From: JAFEDN01 sp963795715
Lineage (GTDB): Bacteria > Pseudomonadota > Gammaproteobacteria > Coxiellales > Coxiellaceae
NCBI GenBank assembly: GCA_963795715.1
Contig: CAWCIY010000002.1
Coordinates: 868,001-932,000 of the forward strand
Reading direction: 5' to 3'
Length of the DNA: 64,000 nt
Shown here: one piece after another, positions 1 to 9,700 of the stretch
Position numbering within the stretch: the first letter of the stretch is position 1
Layout of the letters: each line of letters opens with the position of its first letter
The notes under the pieces: model-generated
Databases searched by the model: none
What the model saw: only the letters and a program-made list of their open reading frames with translations
What the model was told of the DNA's origin: nothing
Program-made: the position numbers and the translations under genes

Positions 1-87
1 TCATTTCTTTTTCTCGATATTGGGTGCATGTCGTCTTTCGACTTTGGGAGGTATATTGTAGAGTTTAATTTCATTTTCATGTAACCC
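1..87 (-). pseudogene. C-terminal remnant of a second Hcp-hydrolase paralogue
   Basis: Read on the minus strand, this segment encodes 28 residues ending at a TGA. It matches the last 28 residues of the Hcp-fusion protein encoded at 780-1865 at 20 of 28 positions, including the shared ENEIKLY and VERR stretches and the terminal KKK. Upstream (rightwards) the similarity ends abruptly, and the frame meets a stop about 50 codons in. It is therefore a broken second copy and not a full gene. It sits just beyond the exported-protein gene, so the order is effector, immunity candidate, effector tail, as in recombining polymorphic-toxin loci. Whatever follows is outside the window. Confidence 0.7.
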
Positions 88-180
88 TTTGCATGAGACC
101 CAAGGTAAATTAATCATCCAACATGATATGGGCGATTTTGCTCAGCTGTCACAATTGCCGGAATATTTTTCTTAATTTTT

Positions 181-783
181 TTAAGCATGTGTACCACAAT
201 CTTTATAAAGCTGCTGGTAATTGATCGGAATAACATCAATGACATCCTTATTTTTTGAATTCACATAATCTAGCTGTAAATTACCGTTATCTAAAAATTT
301 TGTTTCAGTTCCAAAATCGGTATCAGGATAAATTTTTATTTTATACGTTAATGGCTGTTTGCATTTTTCAAAGAAAGGTGTTAGAACAACTGAACTTTCA
401 ATTTGATTATAATAAGCAACTATATTCTGTTTGAAATTACTGTCTAACATATTAGGTATTATTGCACTCATTTGATTGGTACGACGATTGAAAAAGCGAC
501 CGCAGTAAAGCAATTCGTCTTTTTGACCACATGCAAAAACAATTAATAATATATCAGAGGTTTCATTCATAACACCAATAGCATCACTGTCTTGATAAAC
601 AAAGTGGGATTTATACAATAAAAATTTTTGATTTTTATAATTAGGTATATAAATTGCTGATGCATCCGTTTGGTTTTTTATTTCTAAAATTTTGTAATCA
701 TTTGATCCAGAAAAATGAATCGCAAAAGTTTGTTTGAAAAAAAATAAAAATGTAAAAACAGCTAAAAAAACTACTTTTTTCAT
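181..783 (-). CDS. exported protein, candidate immunity protein for the Hcp-fused effector
   Basis: The product is 200 residues. It starts with a typical Sec signal peptide: MKK, a hydrophobic core rich in F, V and L to about residue 19, and a likely cut after TFA near residue 21. The mature part would be periplasmic. I recognise no domain; it has a few cysteines (around residues 85, 93, 141 and 196). Its ATG overlaps the stop codon of the upstream Hcp-fusion gene (ATGA), which indicates translational coupling. An exported partner directly behind an effector with a peptidoglycan-hydrolase-like domain is the usual layout of type VI effector-immunity pairs, because immunity must act where the substrate lies. 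That role is inference; the gene could also be an unrelated secreted protein. Confidence 0.72.
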   Translation of the reverse strand: MKKVVFLAVFTFLFFFKQTFAIHFSGSNDYKILEIKNQTDASAIYIPNYKNQKFLLYKSHFVYQDSDAIGVMNETSDILLIVFACGQKDELLYCGRFFNRRTNQMSAIIPNMLDSNFKQNIVAYYNQIESSVVLTPFFEKCKQPLTYKIKIYPDTDFGTETKFLDNGNLQLDYVNSKNKDVIDVIPINYQQLYKDCGTHA

Positions 784-1865
784 TTCTTTTTCCCAGCGTT
801 TGGTACAAGCCGTCTTTCAACTCTGGAGGGAATTTTATAGAGTTTAATTTCGTTTTCATTCAAACCCGGTAAAAACACCCTATATTGCTCCGGTTTATCG
901 ATGCCTACTAAAAAAGAAGGAGTTCGCCCAAACATTCCTCGAGGACTGTAGTAATGGTTCGCATCAGTAATGGTTTTGTGCTGATAGTAGACAGAATGAA
1001 GTGCTTTCTGCATTGCAACCAGTTTAAAAAATTCATCTTGGTTCAGTGCTGGATTTTTGTTTATATTTTGCTTATGTAAAATGGCCCACGCTTTAATAAA
1101 CTGCTCATGTCTTTTAACTGGTAAAGTTTTAAAATTCACATCGTCCCAATTCTTAATTTTTTGAGGATTCATATAAGCATCGAACCCAATAAATTTAATA
1201 ATCCCATCTGTGGTTTTAAAACGATGCCATATGCTCTTTCTGACCCGATTTACAATGACCGAACCTACCGCCTGCCATACCAATTCTCTTGAATGCCTAA
1301 CACCGGCCATCTCACCATACACAGTAGCGACGAATAACTTAAACCCTTCTTCCGTACCTGCTTTGATCTCTCTTCTGACATAAGCGGCTGCATTGGGCTG
1401 AGAACCGATTTGACCTTGTACTCGGCTTGGTGAGCCGGGTAATCCTTGAGAATCGTATTCCGTGTAGCTATACTCGACATCAGTGTAGTTAAGAGCAATA
1501 AGTTCCAACGCATCATCTGCGTCTATATGTGCAGAATATTCACTGACCATTACATTACTTAAAGTACATTGCAGATAAGGAACAAATGCATTTGGCCCAC
1601 CGTAACAAGCATGAATTTGCATCTCGGGTATCGCTTTTCCGCCCCACACATGAGCAAACAACAACGGGGAGGCTTGATCCATTTGCTTAATAATTTCCAT
1701 TTCCAAACCTGTGGTATTGGAGCGAGTGCGATCAACTACATTTCCTGGGGCAGTTTCAATAATCCTCCCTGCCCCCCAATCCATCGCTAAAATTGGAATC
1801 CATTGTTCGTAACCTTTCGCAGTGGTCGAGCCGGAAACACCCGGAACAAAAAGATACATACTCAT
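780..1865 (-). CDS. Hcp-family type VI tube protein fused to a SleB-like cell-wall hydrolase domain
   Basis: The ATG at 1865 is chosen because AAGG lies 9 bases before it; this gives 361 residues. Residues 1 to about 145 have the Hcp pattern: MYLFVPGVSGS at the start, then a G-x-EQWIPIL segment, a conserved MDQASPLLF stretch, GKAIPEMQIH, a YLQCTLSNVMVSEYS segment, and LNYTDVEYSYT before a glycine/proline linker. Residues from about 185 contain VYGEMAG and a following AVGSVIVNRV segment, typical of cell-wall hydrolase SleB-like folds, with the Glu of YGE the likely catalytic acid. Hcp forms the expelled tube of type VI secretion, and extended Hcp proteins carry toxins. I infer a peptidoglycan-targeting effector. 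No other type VI gene is in the window. The frame is open upstream to 1925, but that extension has no ribosome site. Confidence 0.82.
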   Translation of the reverse strand: MSMYLFVPGVSGSTTAKGYEQWIPILAMDWGAGRIIETAPGNVVDRTRSNTTGLEMEIIKQMDQASPLLFAHVWGGKAIPEMQIHACYGGPNAFVPYLQCTLSNVMVSEYSAHIDADDALELIALNYTDVEYSYTEYDSQGLPGSPSRVQGQIGSQPNAAAYVRREIKAGTEEGFKLFVATVYGEMAGVRHSRELVWQAVGSVIVNRVRKSIWHRFKTTDGIIKFIGFDAYMNPQKIKNWDDVNFKTLPVKRHEQFIKAWAILHKQNINKNPALNQDEFFKLVAMQKALHSVYYQHKTITDANHYYSPRGMFGRTPSFLVGIDKPEQYRVFLPGLNENEIKLYKIPSRVERRLVPNAGKKK

Positions 1866-1896
1866 AAACTTCATCCTTAAAATTGTTATTCGGCTT

Positions 1897-1902
1897 ATTA
1901 TA
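1897..1902 (-). promoter_or_regulatory. likely -10 box for the Hcp-fusion operon
   Basis: On the minus strand a perfect TATAAT lies about 30 bases before the chosen start at 1865, in an A/T-rich stretch. The -35 region is poor (a T-run), so strength is uncertain. Confidence 0.45.
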
Positions 1903-2005
1903 TACTTTCTAATTAAAAAAAACATACCGTAATTGCATAATAATTATCAATTAAAGCTGTTGTTGTATTTTAATTTGAAAATATATAAAAAATACTTTTA
2001 AGATT

Positions 2006-2034
2006 TTGATTTCAAAATTTTTTCAAGGTATTAT
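2006..2034 (+). promoter_or_regulatory. sigma70-type promoter for the response regulator gene
   Basis: TTGATT (2006-2011) and TATTAT (2029-2034) are separated by exactly 17 bases. Both are close to the consensus boxes, and the ATG at 2070 follows with GAGG ahead of it. The shared 1866-2069 gap serves two divergent transcripts. Confidence 0.5.
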
Positions 2035-2069
2035 CTAAGATAAATACAATCTAAAATCATGAGGATGAT

Positions 2070-3095
2070 ATGAAACCAATAGTTGCTCCCACGAAGGGAA
2101 ACTTTATACCTTGTTGTTATTTTCCCACCACAACATTGTTAATTGATGATAATGCCCGCTTTCTCCAAGGCATGCAAAGATTTTTGGGTAAACAAAGAAA
2201 TACTAAACCGTTTGATGTTCCAGCCCATGTTCTCAAATTTATTGAAGAACATAAAGCATCCCATAATATCCCTTGGTATTTGTATCTTTCCTTAAAAGGG
2301 AGCAGCCATGATTTACCTGAAGAATCTGTTAATGTTGACATCTCCGATATTATAAAAATTTTGCAACGTAAAAATCGTTTTGATGAAGCCAGTGTGGCCG
2401 TGGTGGATTACGCCATGCCGGGTATGAACGGTATAGAAATCAGCCAAAAAATCAGAAGCGAATGCCTGACTCCGATCAAGATTATCATGCTCACAGGCGA
2501 GGCGGATGAACAAACCGCTGTGACTGGTTTTAATGAAGGAGTTATTGATAAATTTATTAAAAAAAGTGCTGAAGATTGTCTGGAAAAAGTAAAAGAATAT
2601 ATTCTCAGCTTAGAATTAAAATTCTTTCAAGCTATCTCAAAAACCATGCTTGAATCTTTTCGTGCCAGATCAAACTCAGTTTTAGAAGAACCCGAATTCA
2701 TTAAAGTTTTCAATCAGGTTTGCGAAGAGCAAAAAATAGTTGAATATTATTTGATTGAAGATTCAGGTAGTTTCTTAATGCTGGACAAAAATGGTAAAGT
2801 TACCCGGCTGATAGTAAAAACTGAAGAAGATATGCAAATGTTTTTTGAATTAGCTTCAGATTATAAAGGCTTATCTTCACAAGCTTTAAAAAAATTGGAA
2901 GATAAAAAGTGCTTAATTTATTTTGTTAATCAAGAAAGCCGATTATCAACTCCTAAAAACTGGCGCTTAGAAGATGCACAAACCATAAAAGGCAAACAGA
3001 ATTATTATTATGCCATTATCAAAGGAACAAACCACTATCCTTTTGATACTCAAGATATACTGAGTTATGATCAGTATTTAAAAAATAAGAAATAA
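2070..3095 (+). CDS. response regulator with divergent receiver and unknown output domain (possibly LqsR-like)
   Basis: The product is 341 residues. A receiver domain occupies about residues 20-175: the acidic pair is D26-D27 (LLIDDN), the phosphoacceptor is D113 (VVDYAMPGMNG), the conserved Thr is T142 (MLTGEAD), and a Lys follows at 161 or 164. The receiver is stretched by some 50-60 extra residues between the first strand and the phosphorylation site. Residues 180-341 match no output domain I know; no helix-turn-helix is visible. Legionella LqsR is a response regulator of similar size with an unusual output domain, and a CqsS/LqsS-type kinase lies convergently at 3905-5179, so a kinase-regulator pair is plausible. 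LqsR identity is a guess by size and context. Start: GAGG lies five bases before the ATG. Confidence 0.72.
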   Translation: MKPIVAPTKGNFIPCCYFPTTTLLIDDNARFLQGMQRFLGKQRNTKPFDVPAHVLKFIEEHKASHNIPWYLYLSLKGSSHDLPEESVNVDISDIIKILQRKNRFDEASVAVVDYAMPGMNGIEISQKIRSECLTPIKIIMLTGEADEQTAVTGFNEGVIDKFIKKSAEDCLEKVKEYILSLELKFFQAISKTMLESFRARSNSVLEEPEFIKVFNQVCEEQKIVEYYLIEDSGSFLMLDKNGKVTRLIVKTEEDMQMFFELASDYKGLSSQALKKLEDKKCLIYFVNQESRLSTPKNWRLEDAQTIKGKQNYYYAIIKGTNHYPFDTQDILSYDQYLKNKK

Positions 3096-3134
3096 TGTGA
3101 ATACTTGTTATTGCGAGAATTGCGAAGAACAGGA

Positions 3135-3908
3135 TTATTTCCTAGCTTTTAATTTCAGGTAAGTACAATTTACTAAACAACTACCATCTTTCTCTGGTGG
3201 ATAAATTTTTAAATATTCAGCAATGAATTCAGAAATGAAATTATTTTTTATTGTAATATTAGGTAAAAAGGCTAAAATAGCAGTTATATTTTTTAAAATA
3301 GCAGAAAGAGTTTGAATATTTTCATATTTGATATTCTTTGATTCTATCATATAATCCAAGTGATTAAGTCCAGCATCACGAGCATATTCTAGATAATTTA
3401 CATCCAAAATAGTATCTTGTGGATCAGAACGACCTCCAAAAAATTTTGACCATTTGGATTGATGCATTATTTTTTTTTTAACAGTAGTTAAGACTTTATT
3501 TTCAAAAGGAACAACTAAGTAAATTTGGCCTTCTTCTTTTAAATGATCAACCATTCGCTGAAAAACTTTTGCTTTATTGACTAACCAATGGAAGCAAAAA
3601 GTGCTGATAATAAGATCAAATTTTTGCGAAAGATTTAAATTTTCAGCATCCATTTCTATGAATTTAAGCCTTTGATGATTGTATGTATTTTTGGCGAAAT
3701 CAATCATGTTCTTAGAGTTATCAATTCCTACAACTAATCCAGCAGGTACAAGAGTGGTTAAATAGTGAGTAAATTCACCAGCACCACACCCGATATCTAG
3801 TATATTTTCTTTGCCTAAAAATTGATGAGTATTGATAAATTCTCTATTAAGGGATTGCTGCCAATTCGTACTAGCTAAATAAGAGTTTGCCTCCCAATTT
3901 CCTTTCAT
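3135..3908 (-). CDS. class I SAM-dependent methyltransferase
   Basis: The product is 257 residues. Motif I is ILDIGCGAGEF (residues 36-46), followed by the acidic VVGIDNS loop and an IEMDAEN segment that bind S-adenosylmethionine; ISTFCFHWL resembles the motif IV/V region of the trans-aconitate and juvenile-hormone-acid methyltransferase-like families. The substrate cannot be told from sequence. Its ATG overlaps the stop of the upstream histidine kinase (ATGA), so it is the last gene of the 6521-3135 operon and is probably co-translated with the kinase. There is no membrane segment; it should be cytoplasmic. Confidence 0.82.
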   Translation of the reverse strand: MKGNWEANSYLASTNWQQSLNREFINTHQFLGKENILDIGCGAGEFTHYLTTLVPAGLVVGIDNSKNMIDFAKNTYNHQRLKFIEMDAENLNLSQKFDLIISTFCFHWLVNKAKVFQRMVDHLKEEGQIYLVVPFENKVLTTVKKKIMHQSKWSKFFGGRSDPQDTILDVNYLEYARDAGLNHLDYMIESKNIKYENIQTLSAILKNITAILAFLPNITIKNNFISEFIAEYLKIYPPEKDGSCLVNCTYLKLKARK

Positions 3909-5179
3909 TTTAATTCAACCTTAGGGAAAGAAAGGATAAAATCGGCAAATTCATTTTCTTTAGATTTGCAGCTAATATCTCCCCCAAAACTCTGCATTAC
4001 ATATTTACAAAAAGATAATCCCACACCGCTGCCATGATATGTTTTAGTAAAAAAAGCGTCAAAGATATGCGATAATATTTTAGGAGACATACCTTGGCCA
4101 CTATCATAAAAATGAAGGGTATTCATTCTTGGAGTTTCTTCACACCAAATTCGAATGCTGCCTTTCCCTGCTGCTTTAATGTAGTACAAAGAATTCTTTA
4201 ATAGATTAAATAAAATATGAACCATCAACAATTTATCCCCCAAAAATTTAAAATCGCATTCTTCCCAGATAATTAATTTTTCTTGACCAATATCAAAAGG
4301 ATATCGTCTAAGCGCTTCATTAACACACTGTGTAATGGAACAAATTTGAAATTTCTCTGGATCAATTGTAGAAATATTCGACTTCACTAGCAACATGTCT
4401 ATAATTGTAAATGCAGACTTCAATTCGGATTCAGCATCAGTTAAAGATATTTCTATATTTTCTAAATTGACGCCCTCATCTAAATGTTTTTCTTTTTGTA
4501 TTACATGGGAGAAACTTTCTTTTATACTTGATAAGTGAAGTGAAACAGATCGTAATGGTGTTCTTAATTCATGCGCCATGCTTGAACTTATTGCCCTTAT
4601 TGTTTTCAATTTTTCTTTTTCTACTTGTGAATGCCTATATAAAAAAAGACCACCAGCAGCTACTACCGTTAAATATGTTGGTATAGTTTTTATAAATAAG
4701 GTTGGTACAACAATAATTTCTGATGTAATTAAATATAATATCCATGACGATAGAATACCTAAGAATATTAATATAATTAAAGTAATCCAATCTACTAAAA
4801 GCATTAGGAAAAAAAGACCCGTAACCGTAGCAGTAATCCAAACATTTGAAGTTGGATTTTTAAAAACCATAAATGAAAAGAAAAAAGGGAAACAATATAA
4901 CAATGTAAAATACCAAAACCACGACAAAAGCCATCGAATGTTTTTAGGCCAGTAGTTTTTTAAAAGAAGTAGAAGACAAAGAGTACTCCCTATTATTCGT
5001 AATGTTAAACTTTCGTATTGAGATGCTGCTATCGACCGCCATAGGAAATAATAGCCAATAAAACTTATTAAACCAATTATTGCTAGAGGTACATATTGAT
5101 GTTCTGACTCAAGGCCTTTTTGCGTAACTATTTTAAAAAAATTTTTAATAGTTTTCATGTCAATCTTTTTTTTGTGCAA
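3905..5179 (-). CDS. CqsS/LqsS-type membrane sensor histidine kinase
   Basis: The product is 424 residues from a TTG at 5179; an ATG at 5158, just after the upstream stop, is an alternative start. About six membrane helices fill residues 28-180, with the FPFFFSFM and LLVDW stretches typical of the CqsS/LqsS sensor module. The dimerisation domain has MAHELRTP with phospho-acceptor His203. The ATPase domain has the N box NLLKNSLYY (325-333), DSGQGM (359-364) and GSGVGLSF (383-390), and ends QSFGGDISCKS...FILSFP much like Vibrio CqsS. There is no C-terminal receiver, which resembles LqsS and not full-length CqsS. Family members sense alpha-hydroxyketone autoinducers. No CqsA/LqsA synthase is in the window. 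It overlaps genes on both sides, which implies one transcript. Confidence 0.85.
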   Translation of the reverse strand: MHKKKIDMKTIKNFFKIVTQKGLESEHQYVPLAIIGLISFIGYYFLWRSIAASQYESLTLRIIGSTLCLLLLLKNYWPKNIRWLLSWFWYFTLLYCFPFFFSFMVFKNPTSNVWITATVTGLFFLMLLVDWITLIILIFLGILSSWILYLITSEIIVVPTLFIKTIPTYLTVVAAGGLFLYRHSQVEKEKLKTIRAISSSMAHELRTPLRSVSLHLSSIKESFSHVIQKEKHLDEGVNLENIEISLTDAESELKSAFTIIDMLLVKSNISTIDPEKFQICSITQCVNEALRRYPFDIGQEKLIIWEECDFKFLGDKLLMVHILFNLLKNSLYYIKAAGKGSIRIWCEETPRMNTLHFYDSGQGMSPKILSHIFDAFFTKTYHGSGVGLSFCKYVMQSFGGDISCKSKENEFADFILSFPKVELK

Positions 5180-6032
5180 GGATAACTAAATTATGAAAGG
5201 AAGTTCCAAGTCGATCTGCGAACAAATCCACTTCTGGATTAATAAATATTTCTTCTAAGTGATTAATACATAGCCCTGCTTCCTCTAGCCAAGAAATTGC
5301 TTCATTGTTATTTGACCATGCTATATTATGCCTTGGAAAGATAGGGCCAATAGGAAGAGAAAACAAAAAAGAAGCTTTTTTACGTACACTTTTAATGTAT
5401 TTCTGTAAATAAATAGTAGGTCTTAAGGCATGCTCTATAGAATCTTGGAAAATATATAAATCATAATCCCCTATGTATTCTTCCTTATTCATATTGGTTT
5501 TCTTAAATAGAATATAATTCTTCCAATTTTTATTCCAAATATTCAGCAGAACTTCAGCGAACTTAAATGCCGAATCATAATAATCACCTAAAGTGAGATT
5601 AATAGGAAAAATCTGCTTTAGGATAATCTCTTTTACGTAGGCACTAGGCACTCCGAAACCAATATCTACTATGTTTCTAGGTCTTACCTTATCTAAAATT
5701 TTGATAATAGATTTTTGTCTTAAAATATGCCAGCTATCCTTAAGCAGATTGTGAATGTGCAAAACTAAACGGTTTTCTATACTCTTATATACTTCATTGC
5801 CCTTGCTATCAAAAATATCTAAATTATAATCTAGAAAATTAATTAATACCTCTTTTTCTTCTAGATTTAAGATTTTAAAAAAATTGTCAAACTCTCCCTT
5901 ATTTTTTGGGTTAGTTATCACATTATAAAAGAGTTCTGTAAGTTTTTTAGCTTTTTCCAATTGCTTTTGAGAGTGAGGCACACCCAAGCTTATTAAACTA
6001 TTTTCTACATCTATACCGTTCAAAATATTCAC
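5160..6032 (-). CDS. methyltransferase-like protein of unknown substrate
   Basis: The product is about 290 residues. The first 115 are helical and unknown; then comes a Rossmann-like segment with NIVDIGFGVPSAYVKE (near 119-134), resembling SAM-binding motif I but with GFG in place of GxGxG. Later pieces (LYIFQDSIEHALRP, ISWLEEAGL) resemble the motif IV and post-motif helices of methyltransferases. The GTG at 6032 gives the longest reading; a TTG at 6023 has AGGTGA better spaced before it. It overlaps the kinase start by 20 bases and follows its truncated paralogue by about 9, so it belongs to the sensor-kinase operon. A role in making or altering the kinase's signal is speculation. Confidence 0.62.
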   Translation of the reverse strand: MNILNGIDVENSLISLGVPHSQKQLEKAKKLTELFYNVITNPKNKGEFDNFFKILNLEEKEVLINFLDYNLDIFDSKGNEVYKSIENRLVLHIHNLLKDSWHILRQKSIIKILDKVRPRNIVDIGFGVPSAYVKEIILKQIFPINLTLGDYYDSAFKFAEVLLNIWNKNWKNYILFKKTNMNKEEYIGDYDLYIFQDSIEHALRPTIYLQKYIKSVRKKASFLFSLPIGPIFPRHNIAWSNNNEAISWLEEAGLCINHLEEIFINPEVDLFADRLGTSFHNLVILAQKKD

Positions 6033-6041
6033 CTGTTTGAA

Positions 6042-6521
6042 TTAATTTATAGAACTAATTCTTTTATCACAGAAGACAAATAAATTTCCAAACTGATTAT
6101 CGAATAGTTCTGCAAATAAATCATATTTTACGTAAGATGAAGGTACTCCGAAACCCATGTCGATAGCAGTATCGGCCTTAGAAAGTAGCAGGTATTCTAA
6201 AACTGTGGCTTGTCGCTCTTGGCGCCAACTTCTCTCTAGTTTATTTAAAATATGTAAAACAATCCTTATCGACAAGGATTCATATATCTCGTTACCATAG
6301 ACATTAATGTCCAAATTGTAATCGATATAACTTTGAACTATTTCTTTAAGATTTAAATCTAACTTATTAATTAAATAAAAAATTTCATTATGATGATTGG
6401 GATGATACAACACTGAGGCTAAACATCTTATCAAAGCATGTTTTTTTGGATTGGCTCCAGTTAAAAAAAGATTATTAAATTCAATTTGGCTCACACTAGA
6501 ATATAAATCAGACGTTAACAT
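6042..6521 (-). CDS. truncated paralogue of the downstream methyltransferase-like protein
   Basis: The ATG at 6521 is chosen for AGGGAG five bases ahead; it gives 159 residues. The whole length parallels the first half of the neighbouring 290-residue protein: both have a DYNLDI...GNEIYES-type stretch, then VLHI, a SWR.ER segment, and DMGFGVPSSYVK where the neighbour has DIGFGVPSAYVK. It ends about 25 residues past this motif, so the catalytic half is missing. It is either a decayed duplicate or a regulatory half-protein. The pair looks like a tandem duplication at the head of the sensor-kinase operon. Confidence 0.6.
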   Translation of the reverse strand: MLTSDLYSSVSQIEFNNLFLTGANPKKHALIRCLASVLYHPNHHNEIFYLINKLDLNLKEIVQSYIDYNLDINVYGNEIYESLSIRIVLHILNKLERSWRQERQATVLEYLLLSKADTAIDMGFGVPSSYVKYDLFAELFDNQFGNLFVFCDKRISSIN

Positions 6522-6668
6522 AATACTCCCTAATAAAGTGTTTGGTAACATGCTCTCTACTTTAGGCTACACGAATTCCATAACAAAATCCATATAAATA
6601 CGAATCAAAGGGGAATGGTTTATGATTTTTGATAGAGACAGACTAATCGCAAGGCTGACGATAAAATT

Positions 6669-6699
6669 CGTCATCCCGCGACTTGATCGCGGGATCTAG
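6669..6699. repeat. REP-like palindrome
   Basis: Short inverted repeat with arms ATCCCGCGA and TCGCGGGAT around CTTGA. Related copies are at 13819-13895 (a pair), 25682-25710, half a copy at 11904-11915 and a longer relative at 46117-46193. The rest of the 6552-6757 gap shows nothing else. Confidence 0.8.
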
Positions 6700-6757
6700 T
6701 AGGCAGTAGGTTTAAGCTAAGATATTAGACAGCCCTGAGGCTAATCGCCGACCCATC

Positions 6758-9700
6758 TCAGGAAATGAGACACGAACTTCTGACAGTAATATTATCTGTC
6801 CTTAAAGCACCACTACCTGATTCAAAACTTTTTAAAGTATGCACAAATTCTGGCCTATAACTGCTTTCATTCTTAGCTTCTAGAATGATTTTAGATTCAT
6901 TTATGAGTTGTTCTAATTTCTTTACACGATCTTCCAATTGTTGATTATGACTTTGTAACACTCTTATCTCTTCATGGGCCTCTTTAAGCGAACCAACCAT
7001 CTGGGAAATTTCTATCCTACCATATTTGTCTTTTCTTACCTTTTTGCTCTCACTCAACTCGTCACAACTTTGGCCAAGAGTCAATGGAAAAACACCGGCA
7101 TAAGATTTCTGATCCAAACAAGTATTATTTCTAGCCAATGATTCTACTTTTGGCGCCTTAATTTCAAGTATTTGTTTCATATAGATAAAACACACACCTT
7201 GCCACAGTTCTTTATCACTATATAGTTTGGTTAAAGCTTCCTCTAACCGCTGATCATTTTGAGTATACAGTGCTTGAGTTATATATTCATTTAAAAATAT
7301 GATTACTTTTTGTAACTGACCCTCCTTGAGTCCTTTAAAATTGGGACGGTTTTTACGTAATGCTTGCCATGTATCATACAAAAACTGGCAAATAGTCATT
7401 AATGACAGATAACTTAATTCACTAAAGATGGGTATATTTTTAATACTCATATAAAATAATTGATAATTATTTGATAATTGTTCATTCCTATCTCCTAATC
7501 TGTCCACCAGTTGAGAAAATTGCAAAGGATTTTGATGGTCATGATTGAGGCTGCTTAAACAGGCGCCATGGTTAAATAAATATTGAATAATCATAATCAT
7601 ATTTTGTTGCAGATACGGTTTAGATTTATAAACGCTATAAAGAAGCAGAGCCCAATGTAATAAGGTATTACCTGAATAAGGATCGGTCGCCTCATTTAAA
7701 TGATATTTATCAATACCACTGCGAAGTAATTGTCTAGCGAAATCAAATACCCATTGTTGATGATCAGACTCGTATTGGCTTCTCAGTATTTTGTAAAGAG
7801 CTTTATCTCTTGACAAATATTTGTGTAAAAAATATATCAACTCTGCTTGATATTTTAAGCATTTCTCATTGGAATTAACATTTAATTTTGCTTCTAAAAT
7901 AAAAGGCTCATGTAATTTAATTTTTCCCAAATTATCGTACAAATTTAAAATCAGATGCCCCCATTTCCAATCTTTGGAAAAATCCTTAAAGCTTTGATGC
8001 AGTAACAATATTTCAGAAAATCGTAATAATAATTGAATTTTTTCTTTTATGATCATTTCTAAAAGGTTTTCTTTAATTTCAACTTCATCTTCTATTCTAT
8101 AATCTTTTCTAATTATTTCTGTAATAACTTGTCTTTCCTCTTCCTCTATTTTTAAAGCAATTTTGCTTTTTATTGATGCCACTAAACGGGTACGGATTTG
8201 TTTATAAATTCTTAGGAAGATTTGTTCAAGTAATTTAGGATTTTGTTCAAGCCAAACCCCATAAGCTTTCTCCCGAATACTAACCAGGAATTCTGAAAAT
8301 ATTGTAGCGCTAATATTTTGGGTCTTTACGTAGGTTTTTTCTTCAGAAATGTGATCAATAAATATTTCGGAATTAATAGAAAGATCGACCAAGGAAGATT
8401 CTCTTGATCCCAAAGATTCTTTCGAATTAGACCTAGATAGAGAGTTATCCGTTGAATCATAATGACAATCTTGATTTAGTAATTCTAATTTGGTTTTTTT
8501 AGGCAAGAACCTATATTTTTCTAAATCTTTTATAAAGTTGTTTAGTAAAATTTGTTTGCTAAATAATAAATTGCCCTCTGTATCTAAAGTTTTACCCTTT
8601 TTAATTTCTTGTTCTGTTTGCTCTAACTCCAGTTTCCATTTTTCTTCTGCAAATTCAATAATCTTAGGTTCTTCTTCTTTATATAACTCTTTCACTATTT
8701 CTATCAATTCATGTATTAAAAAATTATTATAATCATATACAACTGTAAAGAGATTACTGCGTCTATTATTCAAATGCTGATTAAAGTATTTGGGTGAATT
8801 CACTCCTAATAAGCCTTTCACCCAAGGTAAATAACTTGCTTTATGGGCAGCGCGATGAAAAGCATCCACTGTTAAAAAGAAATAGCCTTCTTGCCATCGT
8901 TCTCGTTTGCTGTGCTTCAGGTTTTCGGTAACATCGTATAATATATAATTATCAAATGGTATATGCGCTTCTTGCTTAGCAATCTCTTCGAATACCTCGA
9001 TGGGTACTTCTTCACTCGGGATAATTACATAGTCTTTGTTATCTGAGGGATTCTTATTGGAAATAAAATTAGCAAATAGCTGCGGCTCTAGGTTTGGAGC
9101 CAATTGCAATTGCCATTTTCCAGCCAAAGTTTTGCCATAGAGCGCTACTTGTTCAGAGAATAGAATAACCAGAGGCAGCTCATGCAGTTCAGGAGTACAT
9201 TTGACCTTGCGAACTATATTTTTTTCAATTTCATCTTTAGATTCAAAATATTTCATGTCCTGAATGATAGCGATATCACAATCCTCAAGGCCAGAAGGTA
9301 ATAGGATACTATTAAATGGACTGCGAGCAATCAGCTCATAAGTTTCAAGATTCAAAAGCCGATACTTTGCTGGAATCTTACATAAACTGGCAACTTCGTA
9401 AATATATTGAGGATGAATCAGACAAATTTCAGCCAGTTTAGCATTGGGTAAAGGAATTTGTAAAATTTGCAAAGTTCTGATTAGCTGATGATAACTATTC
9501 TCAACGAACTGATAATACATTCTACCTTGAAAATAAACGGTGGCAGTGGGTATTTTTGTTTCTTCCAAATAGATGTACAAAGCATGTTTATTTAGCTTTT
9601 CATCTGCATAATCTTTTTTTTCATACTTTGATTCTTTTGAATTGACCTTTAAAATTATTTTTTTAATCGGATAATACAATAATAAATGGCATTCAGAATC

